From the NCBI GenBank assembly GCA_038125995.1, contig JAYPEX010000012.1, forward strand, positions 1-54,622: 54,622 nt of DNA, in the 5' to 3' direction. Position 1 is the first letter of the stretch. Every line of letters begins with the position of its first letter. Below are positions 1 through 9,447 of this stretch, in pieces. The translations under genes were made by a program, and so were the position numbers. Below the pieces are notes generated by a model that had not been told where the DNA came from, did no database searches, and saw only the letters and a program-made list of their open reading frames with translations. The stretch comes from MAG-120531 sp038125995. Lineage in GTDB: Bacteria; Bacteroidota; Bacteroidia; Flavobacteriales; Flavobacteriaceae.

Positions 1-21
1 ACTTGTGTTGCAAAGCGGGTG

Positions 22-54
22 CAAATATAGAACTGTTTTTTCGTTCCCACCAAA
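22..54 (-). promoter_or_regulatory. Promoter for a gene off the left edge
   Basis: Read on the minus strand there is a perfect -7 element TATATTTG (22-29), followed by CACCC. A TTTG at 51-54 lies 21 bases upstream as the -33 element. Both match the Bacteroidota consensus. It points out of the window, so the gene or RNA it drives is not visible. The downstream CACCC recurs at the susC promoter. Confidence 0.55.
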
Positions 55-99
55 CCTTTTTTAAAAAATTTTAATCTTTTTTTTTGACTCAAAACTAAA

Positions 100-113
100 C
101 AGCTGAAAAGCTG
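100..113 (-). terminator. Weak hairpin downstream of the porin gene
   Basis: CAGCT/AGCTG form a five-pair stem with a four-base loop about 20 bases past the porin stop. On the minus strand it is followed by TTTAGTTTTG, a poor T-tract. It may act as a weak terminator. Confidence 0.3.
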
Positions 114-131
114 CATTTTACAAGGAAAAAA

Positions 132-2150
132 TTAATTGAAAAAATTCCAAACTAAACCGAATCTCACCACAAAATCTCGGTAAGGATAGCTGGGTGCCAC
201 ATAATAATTGTACCCAGAAAGGGGAGCATTGATATGCTGCGCTTTAAAAAAGATACGCGTTTGACGAATTCTAGCATTGATAAAAAGATCAATTAAAGGA
301 TAAGCTCCTAAATTTTCACCCTGAAATCTGGTATAAAATTCTCCCATTAATGGAAGATATCCATTTGCTCGATATGAAGTAAAATACTTTAAAGAGATTC
401 CCGTCTGCAAAAACATGGCGTGATCAAACACATCTGATGAGTAATAAAGAGTATTCCTGGTTACATAATAAGGAAGCATTAAAGCATCTTCTTTTTGTTC
501 TACCTTTTGAATCAAAGAGGTGTGATCAAAGGCCCACTTACCAAACTTGAACTCTTTATTGTATTTGAGTTTTAAATGTCCTACTGTTGAGGCCGATTGA
601 ACAGGTCTTATTGTAGGTGACGAACTATCTACCGTATGAAGAACCAATCCCGAATCGTTGGTCAAATAGGTAAAGTGGTCGATCAGACGTACGGAGGCCT
701 CTAAGCTCCCCAAGAGTGATGACTTCATTACAAAGCTAAGTGCGGAAGACTTCTCAAAACTAAAATCCTCGCGATGATCCCATCTGTAATTCGTATAGTC
801 ACTCTGATAAAACAGATAATTAAAGTCTGGCATTCTCGATTTGAGCTGTAGATTCAGATCGAATTGATGCTGATCCTTGATCGTTCCACTTAGAGAGGCG
901 TTTAACAAATAGTCGGATAGCTTCCCTACTAGGGTGTATTGTAAATCACCTTTTAAACTAAAAGCTCCTAACTTCTTTGTATAACGACCTCCCAAGATCA
1001 GCTCGGTGTCTTCCATTCGATTAAGACCCAAGCTATCCGGAACAGAGGTCGAATTAAATCGATAACTGTAATGATCACTCTCAAGTGAGGCCCTGAGTTC
1101 ACCTAGTATTGGATTGGTAAACTCTGCAGATACTTGTTGCTTGCCTAATTCTAAAATAGCTCGATCATCAATGATCGAATTCTCATAAGCTCCAAACAAG
1201 TCAGACGCTCCATTTTGAGAATAACCAACAGATCGACTCTCGTAACTCATCATATGTCCAAGCTTTAAATCGCTCCTTCGCTTTTGAGTCGTATCCTTAT
1301 TCACTCTAGTGAGTTCATATAGGTGATCCATATAATAGCGCTTCCCTTTAAAGTTTGAACTCGCACCATAAAGTCGAAGGTCTACAATTTTGCGATCCAA
1401 ATAACGGGAATCGCCCGATTCAAACTGTTCTTCTTCCCTAGTTAACCCTCCGTGTTCTTCATTTTCTGAGTTGAGTCCCACAAAATGACCTCGTAGTGCG
1501 TATTTCGAATTTTTAGAAGTATAGTTAAAACTCGTTCTAAAGTTTGCAAAACGCGTATCCTCACTACTGTATTTCCCAACGGATCTAAAACCCGTATTTT
1601 CAATAGAAATATTGAACTGCTTAGACATATTAAAGGTGATGAAGATATCTAAGAATTGTCCATTATCAACCGAAGTGATAAAGCTAGCCTCCGTAGTTGG
1701 TATCGGAACATTGTAATAGTTGACATCCTCCGTATCCATATAGTGATAACTCTTAGCTTTTCCACCTATAAAAGGCAAATAGGTTTGATTGTTCTCTTTG
1801 TAATCACCCGTTAAAGAGGCGTAACCTTGGCCCATATTAGCAAAAGGCATCAGCTCTAGATCATCTTTTCTGAGAAAATTAAACTTGTAGTACTTAGAAA
1901 TCGAAAGTGAACTATCTAATGCAATGGTATCCCTTTTGTGAGAAATAATCTTAAAATCGTTGGCGCCTAATCGAATCGTATCGCGTTTGACAACTGAATC
2001 CATCGTTATCCCCTTTTCAGAGAGCACTGAAGAAACCTCTCTTCGCATCGATTCATCGAATTGTCTGGAGGAATTGTTCCCTTTTTTAGGCACCTGAGCC
2101 AATGAAAACTGAGACATAAGCACGAATAAAAGACAGAAGTGTAATTTCAT
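132..2150 (-). CDS. Putative outer-membrane porin (Porin_10 family)
   Basis: The product is a 672-residue beta-barrel protein with a Sec signal peptide ending near LAQ (residues 1-19). The segment around residues 66-100 (KIISHKRDT, YKFNFLRKD, MPFANMGQ) matches my recollection of the flavobacterial 'putative porin' family. The rest alternates polar and aromatic residues, as in transmembrane beta-strands, and the chain ends in a terminal aromatic stretch (VWNFFN) typical of outer-membrane barrels. The gene diverges from rnhB, an arrangement I recall in other Flavobacteriia. The substrate is unknown; family membership is well supported but transport specificity cannot be read. Confidence 0.85.
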   Translation of the reverse strand: MKLHFCLLFVLMSQFSLAQVPKKGNNSSRQFDESMRREVSSVLSEKGITMDSVVKRDTIRLGANDFKIISHKRDTIALDSSLSISKYYKFNFLRKDDLELMPFANMGQGYASLTGDYKENNQTYLPFIGGKAKSYHYMDTEDVNYYNVPIPTTEASFITSVDNGQFLDIFITFNMSKQFNISIENTGFRSVGKYSSEDTRFANFRTSFNYTSKNSKYALRGHFVGLNSENEEHGGLTREEEQFESGDSRYLDRKIVDLRLYGASSNFKGKRYYMDHLYELTRVNKDTTQKRRSDLKLGHMMSYESRSVGYSQNGASDLFGAYENSIIDDRAILELGKQQVSAEFTNPILGELRASLESDHYSYRFNSTSVPDSLGLNRMEDTELILGGRYTKKLGAFSLKGDLQYTLVGKLSDYLLNASLSGTIKDQHQFDLNLQLKSRMPDFNYLFYQSDYTNYRWDHREDFSFEKSSALSFVMKSSLLGSLEASVRLIDHFTYLTNDSGLVLHTVDSSSPTIRPVQSASTVGHLKLKYNKEFKFGKWAFDHTSLIQKVEQKEDALMLPYYVTRNTLYYSSDVFDHAMFLQTGISLKYFTSYRANGYLPLMGEFYTRFQGENLGAYPLIDLFINARIRQTRIFFKAQHINAPLSGYNYYVAPSYPYRDFVVRFGLVWNFFN

Positions 2151-2166
2151 AATTGTTTGTTCAAGG

Positions 2167-2194
2167 CAAAGGTAATTATTTGATTAGAACCTAA
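2167..2194 (-). promoter_or_regulatory. Candidate promoter of the porin gene
   Basis: The minus strand carries TACCTTTG (2167-2174), a perfect TAnnTTTG, about 17 bases before the porin start. TTAG at 2191-2194 sits 16 bases upstream, closer than usual for a -33 element, so that half is weak. Confidence 0.45.
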
Positions 2195-2247
2195 ACTTTA
2201 AAAATTTAGCTAAATTTACAGTTAAAATCCAATAGAGCGAAGATCCT

Positions 2248-2844
2248 ATGCTTGAACAATTCAGCAAGACCATCCTAGTTGCCGGCACAGACGAAGCTGG
2301 AAGGGGATGCCTAGCGGGTCCTGTTACTGCTGCTGCAGTCATCCTTCCCTTTGATTTTTACAATGAACTCTTAAACGATTCCAAACAACTCAGCGAAAGA
2401 AAAAGAATGGTATTAATGCCGCTAATCAAAGATCAAGCAATCTCCTATGGAATCTGTCATATATCACATCAAGAAATCGATCAAATCAATATCTTGAATG
2501 CCTCCATCTTAGGAATGCACCATTCTTTGGACGCTTTGAGTATAGATCCCGAAATGATCATAGTGGATGGCACTAAATTTAAACCCTATAAAGAACTCCC
2601 TCATCAGTGTGTCGTTAAAGGGGACGGAAAATACCTCAGTATCGCTGCCGCTTCTGTCCTTGCAAAAACTGCCAGAGATCACTATATGGAAGAACTCGAT
2701 GCCCAATACCCCATGTACAATTGGAGGCAAAACAAGGGGTATCCAACCAAAGAACATCGAGAGGCCATTAAAAAATACGGACTCAGTCCTTATCACAGAA
2801 CCTCTTTTAAACAATTACCAACTCAAATTAGCTTGGAATTTTGA
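2248..2844 (+). CDS. rnhB: Ribonuclease HII
   Basis: Ribonuclease HII removes RNA from RNA-DNA hybrids and misincorporated ribonucleotides. The 198-residue length is normal. The signature DEAGRG lies at residues 15-20 with catalytic Asp15 and Glu16. A later VDG (near residue 107) supplies a third acidic residue, and AKTARD is the conserved C-terminal helix motif. The stop overlaps the TTG start of the next gene by four bases, so the two are probably translationally coupled. The start is the first ATG after a 97-base divergent region shared with the porin. Confidence 0.97.
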   Translation: MLEQFSKTILVAGTDEAGRGCLAGPVTAAAVILPFDFYNELLNDSKQLSERKRMVLMPLIKDQAISYGICHISHQEIDQINILNASILGMHHSLDALSIDPEMIIVDGTKFKPYKELPHQCVVKGDGKYLSIAAASVLAKTARDHYMEELDAQYPMYNWRQNKGYPTKEHREAIKKYGLSPYHRTSFKQLPTQISLEF

Positions 2845-5222
2845 AGCGTATCAAACTCTATTTCACCTTATCCTTATTAGGATTCCTCATTTCAATGAGC
2901 AGTTGTAACAATTTCAACTCCTCAGATGAACTCATCAATCACATTCCCGATCAAACTCAAATCCTCATAAGACTTCACAAATCAGAAGCAGTAGATCTAA
3001 ATGATCATTTAAAACGCTTTATAGACTTTGATGTACTTGAAAATGTTCAAGAACAGCTCCAAATTTTAAAAGGATACAACCCAGAAAATGAAGGCCTATT
3101 ATCTTTTGTACAATTAGAACGAGACAAATTAGATTTTATACTCGTCAAAGAATACAAAGAGGCCTTAGCGATACGATCGGACTCGATCGCCTCATTTGAC
3201 TATGATGGAGAAAAGATCCACAGTCGAACATTTAAAAACGCTACCCTCTTCAGTTGGTCCAATCATTACCATCATTTTTTAAGTTCTTCTCAGCTATTAA
3301 TCGAAAATAGTATCAGAAATTACAATAGAACTACCGGAGCAACGGAGTTAAAACTACTCTATCAAAAATCTTCCCAAAACAATCTATTTATAAGAGCCAA
3401 TGGAGATTCATGGATCAGCAAAAAACTAAAAATTGGGGCCTTCCATCCCAAAAATCTAGGAAGTTGGATTGCTCTTGAAACCTCATCAGAATTAAACCAC
3501 ACCAAAGCGCATGGCTTAACCATTCTTAATGACTCTATAGAACACTTCTTGTATTTGTTTAAGGATCAAAAACCGATTCGAATGATTTCAAGTCAATATG
3601 CTCCTTATACGACAGATGGCCTTTGGTCTTTTGGTCTATCAGACTTTGAACAATACGATCTGAGTAGAGACCAACACCAGGGTAAAAAACACCAGTTAGA
3701 TTCGCTTTTCAGTTCTGTAAGTGAGTTTGCTAAAATTCAATTTAATAATGAATCCGTTCATTTATTTAGAGCCGTCTTTGCATATCAATTATTTGAACAG
3801 TTTAGCTCAGACCCAATTAATTATCAAGGGATCACCATTGCCTCCATCAATCCTGAAAAATTTAAAGATCACTTTAGTCCTGTGTTGGATCTTAGTGAAG
3901 ATGCATTTGGCTGTTTAATCAACGATGTGCTTTTGACTTCCAAAAGCCAAGAAGCTTTAAAAACAGTCATTAGTTCTCACAATACGAAATCCACCTTTGA
4001 TAAGAGCCCCAGTTTTAAGACCATCAAAAAAGACATGGCTCAGGAAGCTACCATCAACTATATCGGAAGACTCTCCAATAGCATTCAAGAACTAAAAGAC
4101 GAACCCCAAGAAGTGTTTTCTTATCAATGGGTGTCCAACAAGAATTTCTTTCACACTCATATGAGTTTAAGGGGATTGGACTCAATTTCTCAAACACAAC
4201 AAATTGCACCGCTGTTTAGCGTGAAGCTCGAAGCAGCTGTTCGCTTAGGACCCTTTGTGGTAACCAATCATCGCAACAATTCAAAAGAACTTATTGTACA
4301 AGACAGGAATAACCAGCTTTACCTGATCAACAACAAGGGAAAACTGCTTTGGAAAAAACAATTAGATGCTCCAATTCAAAAATACATTCACCAGGTTGAC
4401 CTCTATAGAAACAAAAGACTTCAATTTGCTTTTACCACTGAAAATCAGTTCATGGTACTCGACAGAAATGGAAAAGAAGTCAATAGTTTGATTAAAAATT
4501 TCAAAGACGGTGGACTCACTCCCTTAGCTGTCTTTGATTACGATAACTCCAGACAGTATCGAATGCTGTTTTCACAGGGGACCACGCTCTACATCCTCAA
4601 TAACAAAGGATCGAATGTCAGTGGATTTAACTATTCAAAATTGGAGGCTCCACTTATAGAAGTCCCCAAACACTTTAGAATCAACAACAAAGATTTTCTC
4701 GTATTTAAATTGTCCAACGGCGCTATAAAAATACTCAACCGCAGAGGAAACACTAGAATTAAAACACCGACCTATTACGATTATTCCCCAAATAAACTCA
4801 ACGTGTTTCAGGGACAGTTTGTCTTTACCGACACAGAAGGAAACCTACATTTAATCGATCAGGATGGGAAAGAAGTCCTTCAAAATTTAGCGATTGGACC
4901 CGATCATTTGATCGATATTAGTGAAGAAGGTATTGTCAGTTTAAATGAATCTCAATTAAAGTTTCGAGATCAACTATTCACCCTGCCCTATGGCTCCTAC
5001 TCAGAGGTAAAGGTTCTCGAATTTAACAACAATTATTTTATCACCACTACGGATAAAGAGACGCATCAAGTTTATTTATTTGATTCAAATCTTCAGCTCT
5101 TGAATCAATTTCCAGTTTTTGGATTTAGCACCGCCCTATTAAATGATTTAAATGCAGATGGAAAGGCAGAACTCATCAGTCTAGACGGACCAGACGGAAT
5201 CATTGTTTACAGTGGACTTTAA
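2841..5222 (+). CDS. Lipoprotein with C-terminal repeat (propeller-like) region
   Basis: This 793-residue protein has a type II signal peptide with lipobox SMSSC (Cys22), so it should be a lipid-anchored envelope protein. I do not recognise the N-terminal 430 residues. From about residue 450 on there are short repeated units with patterns such as LYLINNKGKLLW, FMVLDRNGKEV, LHLIDQDGKEV, ending in LNADGKAELISLDG. These resemble PQQ/FG-GAP beta-propeller blades. The start is TTG within TTGA, overlapping the rnhB stop; the only in-frame ATG nearby (residue 19) would destroy the signal peptide, so TTG is preferred. Its stop directly abuts the stop of the convergent yqaE. Function unknown. Confidence 0.8.
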   Translation: MKRIKLYFTLSLLGFLISMSSCNNFNSSDELINHIPDQTQILIRLHKSEAVDLNDHLKRFIDFDVLENVQEQLQILKGYNPENEGLLSFVQLERDKLDFILVKEYKEALAIRSDSIASFDYDGEKIHSRTFKNATLFSWSNHYHHFLSSSQLLIENSIRNYNRTTGATELKLLYQKSSQNNLFIRANGDSWISKKLKIGAFHPKNLGSWIALETSSELNHTKAHGLTILNDSIEHFLYLFKDQKPIRMISSQYAPYTTDGLWSFGLSDFEQYDLSRDQHQGKKHQLDSLFSSVSEFAKIQFNNESVHLFRAVFAYQLFEQFSSDPINYQGITIASINPEKFKDHFSPVLDLSEDAFGCLINDVLLTSKSQEALKTVISSHNTKSTFDKSPSFKTIKKDMAQEATINYIGRLSNSIQELKDEPQEVFSYQWVSNKNFFHTHMSLRGLDSISQTQQIAPLFSVKLEAAVRLGPFVVTNHRNNSKELIVQDRNNQLYLINNKGKLLWKKQLDAPIQKYIHQVDLYRNKRLQFAFTTENQFMVLDRNGKEVNSLIKNFKDGGLTPLAVFDYDNSRQYRMLFSQGTTLYILNNKGSNVSGFNYSKLEAPLIEVPKHFRINNKDFLVFKLSNGAIKILNRRGNTRIKTPTYYDYSPNKLNVFQGQFVFTDTEGNLHLIDQDGKEVLQNLAIGPDHLIDISEEGIVSLNESQLKFRDQLFTLPYGSYSEVKVLEFNNNYFITTTDKETHQVYLFDSNLQLLNQFPVFGFSTALLNDLNADGKAELISLDGPDGIIVYSGL

Positions 5223-5381
5223 TTAACGATCGGGATTATTGAGAATCACTAAAGCAGCAATAACTCCTGGAACCCATCCACATAAGGTCAATAAAAAAAC
5301 AATTAAAATAGATCCACATCCTTTTCCAATAACCGATAAAGGTGGAAATAAGATTGCCAATAATACTCTCCAAAAACTCAT
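5223..5381 (-). CDS. YqaE/Pmp3-family small membrane protein
   Basis: This is a 52-codon ORF below common length cut-offs. The product begins MSFWRVLLAILFPPLSVIGK, continues GCGS and ends GWVPGVIAALVILNNPDR. The family hallmarks are all visible: two hydrophobic helices, FPPLSV in the first, a central GKGCGS loop, and GWVPGVIxA in the second. Pmp3/YqaE proteins are membrane proteolipids linked to stress and membrane potential; that role is family knowledge, not shown here. It is the last gene of the lysS-lipB-yqaE run and its stop abuts the stop of the convergent lipoprotein gene with no gap. Confidence 0.9.
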   Translation of the reverse strand: MSFWRVLLAILFPPLSVIGKGCGSILIVFLLTLCGWVPGVIAALVILNNPDR

Positions 5382-5423
5382 AGGGTTGGTCTTTTTAATT
5401 AAAACGAGTAGCTCACAAAATGG

Positions 5424-6131
5424 TTACAATTTGGATAACTTTGCTTCGAAAAGAGCTGCAAAATGAACAGAAAATTTATCTTTCACTTCCTGCATATCCA
5501 CTTCTCTTTGGAGCTCTAATTGCATCGAAGTTACTGATTTGTCTTTAATTCCACAAGGAATCATCAGATCGAAGTAACCCAAATTGGCATTGACATTCAG
5601 CGCTAAACCATGCATGGTTACCCAGCGACTCGCTCGAACACCCATGGCACAAATCTTACGTGCAAAAGGAGTCCCCACGTCTAACCACACACCTGTTTCT
5701 CCTTGTGAGCGTTCAGCGCCAATTCCGTAATCAGCAAGTGTACGAATGACAGCTTCTTCTAATAGTCGTAAGTATTTGTGAATATCGGTAAAGAAATTCT
5801 CTAAATCCATGATCGGATAAACGACCATTTGTCCAGGTCCGTGGTATGTGATATCCCCTCCTCTATTGATTTTGTAAAAAGTTGCTCCTTTGGATTTGAG
5901 CTCCTGCTCTGAAGCTAATAAATTGGTGATATCACCACTTTTTCCTAGAGTAAAAACATGAGGATGCTCTACAAAAAGCATATAATTTGAAGTAACTACA
6001 GGTTCTTCAAGCTCTCGATTCGCTCTTTTTTGAGCGACAATTGTTGCAAAGAGTTCTTCTTGATAATCCCAAACCTCTTTGTAATCCTTTAATCCGATGT
6101 CTTGAATCGCTATGTGCTTATTCAAACTCAT
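5424..6131 (-). CDS. lipB: Octanoyltransferase LipB
   Basis: LipB moves the octanoyl group from acyl carrier protein to lipoyl domains, the first step of lipoate synthesis. The 235-residue sequence has RGGDITYHGPGQ (near residue 92), the ARKICAMGVR segment with the conserved Lys, and MIPCGIKDKSVTS with the catalytic Cys. The start codon overlaps the lysS stop by one base (TAATG), which suggests one operon with lysS upstream and yqaE downstream. Confidence 0.96.
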   Translation of the reverse strand: MSLNKHIAIQDIGLKDYKEVWDYQEELFATIVAQKRANRELEEPVVTSNYMLFVEHPHVFTLGKSGDITNLLASEQELKSKGATFYKINRGGDITYHGPGQMVVYPIMDLENFFTDIHKYLRLLEEAVIRTLADYGIGAERSQGETGVWLDVGTPFARKICAMGVRASRWVTMHGLALNVNANLGYFDLMIPCGIKDKSVTSMQLELQREVDMQEVKDKFSVHFAALFEAKLSKL

Positions 6132-7822
6132 TAGTCCACAAGACTGATCATTAAAGCATCACCTTCTTTGTAAACCTGAGCTAATTTGTGTTTCGTAAGC
6201 CCTTTAACCGACTTATCCCACTGCTTATTACTCATCCCTGTGGCCTCTTTAAGTTCTACAAGTAGTTGTGGGGATTGCTTTTTAAGTATATTGAAAACGG
6301 AAGTTTCAGCTTCAGATAATTCAACTGCTTTCTTTTCAGGTCTCATTTGAGGGAAGAACAACACTTCTTGAATAGAGGCATTGTTGGTCATCATCATCAC
6401 CAGTCGATCGATTCCAATTCCAATACCAGAAGTAGGAGGCATTCCATATTCCAAGGCTCTTAAGAAGTCCTGGTCGATAAACATTGCTTCGTCATCTCCC
6501 TTTTCAGAAAGCTTTAATTGCTCTTCAAAACGTTCACGCTGATCGATAGGATCGTTGAGCTCTGAATACGCATTAGCGAGTTCCTTTCCGTTAACCATCA
6601 GCTCAAATCGCTCTGTTAAATCTGGATTAGAACGGTGTTCTTTAGTCAGTGGACTCATCTCTTTTGGATAGTCCGTTATAAAGGTTGGTTGCACGTAGTG
6701 ATGCTCACAACGCTCTCCAAATATTTCATCGATCAGTTTTCCAACTCCCATGGTTTCATCTACATCGAGATCTAACTTCTTTGCAACCTCTCTGAGTTCC
6801 ACCTCTCCCATTCCAGCGACATCATAACCGGTGTGTTCTTTGATGGCTGAAAGAATGGGTACTCTTGGATAAGGTGCCTTAAATTCAATCTGGTGCTCAC
6901 CTACTTGAACCTGAGAACTTCCAGTCGCTGCAATCGCTACGGTCTCCAATAACTTTTCAGTAGTATCCATCATCCAGTTGTAATCCTTGTAGGCAACATA
7001 AAGTTCCATCACTGTAAACTCAGGATTGTGAGTACGGTCCATTCCTTCATTTCTAAAGTCTTTAGCGAACTCATACACTCCTTCAAAACCACCTACGATC
7101 AAACGCTTTAAATACAATTCATTAGCGATACGAAGGTAAAGGGGCATATTGAGTGCATTGTGATGTGTGATAAATGGACGTGCTGCTGCTCCTCCAGGGA
7201 TCGGTTGAAGAATTGGAGTCTCCACTTCTAAATAACCCATATCGTTGTAAAACTTACGAATGGTATTGGTAATCTTAGTACGTTTCACAAAGGTGTCTTT
7301 TACCTGAGGATTTACAATGAGATCCACATAGCGTTGACGGTAACGAAGCTCTGCATCGTTAAACTCATCGTGAACTTTCCCTTGGGCATCCACCTTTGGA
7401 AGTGGTAAGGGGCGTAGTGCCTTACACAAAATTTCAAAGTGCTTTACCAAGATGGTTTTCTCCCCTACCTGAGTGGTAAACATCGTTCCTTCGACCCCTA
7501 GAATATCCCCTAAATCAACGAGCTTTTTGAAGACTTCGTTATACAAGGTCTTATCTTCTCCAGGACAAATTTCATCTCTGTTAAAATAGACCTGAATTCT
7601 ACCTTCAGAATCTTGAAGCTCCGCAAATGATGCTTTACCCTGAATTTTCTTTCGCATCAAACGACCAGAAACTACCACCGATTTACCTTCTTCATAGACC
7701 TCTTCAATACTTGATGAACGAAGGGTAACTGGATATAAATCTGCTGGATAAGGATTGATCCCCATCTCTTTTAACTTGTCTAACTTTTCTCTACGAATGA
7801 TTTCTTGTTCTGAAAGTTGCAT
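6131..7822 (-). CDS. lysS: Lysyl-tRNA synthetase, class II
   Basis: This enzyme charges tRNA-Lys. An OB-fold anticodon domain (VSGRLMRKKIQGKASFAELQ) is followed by the class II core with motif 2 (RNEGMDRTHNPEFT) and motif 3 (GIGIGIDRLVMMMT). A C-terminal extension of about 70 residues after motif 3 looks like the winged-helix tail I recall in Bacteroidota LysS. I place the start at the ATG at 7820-7822 (563 residues). An in-frame TTG 24 bases upstream lies inside the -7 promoter element, so it is unlikely to be used. Confidence 0.96.
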   Translation of the reverse strand: MQLSEQEIIRREKLDKLKEMGINPYPADLYPVTLRSSSIEEVYEEGKSVVVSGRLMRKKIQGKASFAELQDSEGRIQVYFNRDEICPGEDKTLYNEVFKKLVDLGDILGVEGTMFTTQVGEKTILVKHFEILCKALRPLPLPKVDAQGKVHDEFNDAELRYRQRYVDLIVNPQVKDTFVKRTKITNTIRKFYNDMGYLEVETPILQPIPGGAAARPFITHHNALNMPLYLRIANELYLKRLIVGGFEGVYEFAKDFRNEGMDRTHNPEFTVMELYVAYKDYNWMMDTTEKLLETVAIAATGSSQVQVGEHQIEFKAPYPRVPILSAIKEHTGYDVAGMGEVELREVAKKLDLDVDETMGVGKLIDEIFGERCEHHYVQPTFITDYPKEMSPLTKEHRSNPDLTERFELMVNGKELANAYSELNDPIDQRERFEEQLKLSEKGDDEAMFIDQDFLRALEYGMPPTSGIGIGIDRLVMMMTNNASIQEVLFFPQMRPEKKAVELSEAETSVFNILKKQSPQLLVELKEATGMSNKQWDKSVKGLTKHKLAQVYKEGDALMISLVD

Positions 7823-7843
7823 AGGTTTATTTTTATCTGAATG

Positions 7844-7874
7844 CAAAGATAACGCATTGAACCCTATGCTACAA
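7844..7874 (-). promoter_or_regulatory. Promoter of lysS-lipB-yqaE
   Basis: On the minus strand TTG (7872-7874) and TATCTTTG (7844-7851) are separated by 20 bases, matching the Bacteroidota consensus. The predicted transcript start lies about 15-20 bases before the lysS ATG. Confidence 0.65.
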
Positions 7875-7959
7875 CTGAATTAATTTGAAATAAAAACTCA
7901 GAAAAAAGAAAGCTAAAATTGACTTTTAGTAACTTCAATTATTTTACTACTTTTAGTTC

Positions 7960-9384
7960 ATGCGAACGAAACAACTTGGACTCTTAGTAGGTCCACTACT
8001 TTTCTTATCGAGTTTTTTAATTTCCGAACCGCTGATCTCTCCAATTGGAGATCGTGTGATTGCTGTGGCAATCTGGATGATTAGCTGGTGGGTTACCGAA
8101 GCCGTATCCATTTCTGTGACTGCTCTTTTACCACTTTTACTCTTCCCGCTACTGAAAATCATGCCCATTGACGAAGTGGGTGGTTATTACGGTTCACCTA
8201 TTATCTTTTTATTTTTTGGAGGTTTTGTCCTCGCATTGGCACTCGAAAAAGTCAATCTTCACCGAAGAATTGCACTGACCATTATCAAATACACAGGAGC
8301 CACTCCTAATAAAGTCATCTTAGGCTTTATGATCGCTACCGCTTTTTTGAGTATGTGGATTTCCAATACAGCCACTACTGTTGTGATGCTTCCTATTGCT
8401 ATGTCAGTCATCAACCTGTTGATCAAAGATGACGATGGCTTCACAAAAAAGGACAAAAACTTTGCACTGAGTGTGATGCTCGGTATTGCATTTTCTGCCA
8501 ATGCAGGAGGAATTGCCACTGTAATTGGAACTCCGCCAAACTCGGTACTGATTGGCCTCCTTGAAAACGAATACCACATTGAAATTTCCTTTTTAAAATG
8601 GATGGTACTCGGCTTACCCTTTTCAGCACTAATGATTGGAATCATCTATTTGGTACTCATTAAATTTTTCCCATCAACTGGGCTCAATTTTAACGCTTCT
8701 AAAAACGTTATTCAAGAAGAATTAGAAAAGTTGGGGCCCACCAGCTCCAGAGAAAAACACGTACTCCTCATTTTTGGAATCACTATTGCCTTGTGGATCT
8801 CAAGAACATTGATTAATTCTCTGTTTCCTGGATTAAAAATAAATGACACCATGATCAGTATGGCCGGAGCTATTGCTATGTTTTCCATACCTCATTCTTT
8901 TAAAAAAGGAGATTTTATTCTCGAGTGGAAAGACACTCAAAAGCTAGCTTGGGGAATCCTGATCTTGTTCGGAGGTGGATTAGCGCTTGCAAAAGGAATG
9001 TCTGCAAGTGGAATTGTGGACAGTGTATCTGAACTGATTTCAAACGCTAACTTACCGGTATTTGTAACTGTTGGAATCCTCATCGCTTTGATGCTGTTCT
9101 TAACAGAGCTGATGAGCAATGTCGCCCTAGTAGCTGTTCTTGCTCCAGTAGTAGCAGGGATTGCCATTGGACTGGAAATTCCGATACTCTATTTATTAAT
9201 TCCAGTTACCATTGCCAGTAGTTGTGCCTTTATGCTCCCTATGGCGACTCCTCCAAATGCCATTGTATTTGCCTCTGGATATATCAAAGTAAAAGATATG
9301 GTTCGCGTGGGAATCTTTTTAAACCTCATCGCCGTAGCATTACTGATTATTGCTTACCAATTGATCATTCCATTATTGTTTTAA
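7960..9384 (+). CDS. DASS/SLC13-family sodium:anion symporter
   Basis: This is a 474-residue, highly hydrophobic permease with about 11-12 membrane segments. The two hairpin motifs of the divalent anion:sodium symporters are present: SNTATTVVMLP (near residue 129) with IGTPPNSVLIG, and the second copy LTELMSNVALVAVLAP with ATPPNAIVFASG. The family moves dicarboxylates, sulfate or phosphate with sodium. Which anion is carried here cannot be read. It stands in its own transcription unit just before the metalloprotease gene. Confidence 0.9.
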   Translation: MRTKQLGLLVGPLLFLSSFLISEPLISPIGDRVIAVAIWMISWWVTEAVSISVTALLPLLLFPLLKIMPIDEVGGYYGSPIIFLFFGGFVLALALEKVNLHRRIALTIIKYTGATPNKVILGFMIATAFLSMWISNTATTVVMLPIAMSVINLLIKDDDGFTKKDKNFALSVMLGIAFSANAGGIATVIGTPPNSVLIGLLENEYHIEISFLKWMVLGLPFSALMIGIIYLVLIKFFPSTGLNFNASKNVIQEELEKLGPTSSREKHVLLIFGITIALWISRTLINSLFPGLKINDTMISMAGAIAMFSIPHSFKKGDFILEWKDTQKLAWGILILFGGGLALAKGMSASGIVDSVSELISNANLPVFVTVGILIALMLFLTELMSNVALVAVLAPVVAGIAIGLEIPILYLLIPVTIASSCAFMLPMATPPNAIVFASGYIKVKDMVRVGIFLNLIAVALLIIAYQLIIPLLF

Positions 9385-9387
9385 AAG

Positions 9388-9418
9388 TTGTTCAAGCAAA
9401 TCAGAACTCCTATCTTTA
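9388..9418 (+). promoter_or_regulatory. Promoter of the metalloprotease gene
   Basis: TTG (9388-9390) and TATCTTTA (9411-9418) are separated by 20 bases. Only the last base of the -7 element departs from TAnnTTTG. It lies about 30 bases before the ATG at 9448. Confidence 0.5.
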
Positions 9419-9447
9419 AAAATCAATTTTAACTTAAACCCTTACAT

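Noticed and set aside
5239..5466. 75-codon plus-strand ORF
   Set aside because: It is the complement of the yqaE gene and runs into lipB; the minus-strand product has clear Pmp3 features, this one has none.
7823..7846. TTG start extending lysS by eight residues
   Set aside because: The TTG lies inside the perfect -7 element TATCTTTG; the ATG at 7820-7822 fits the family start.
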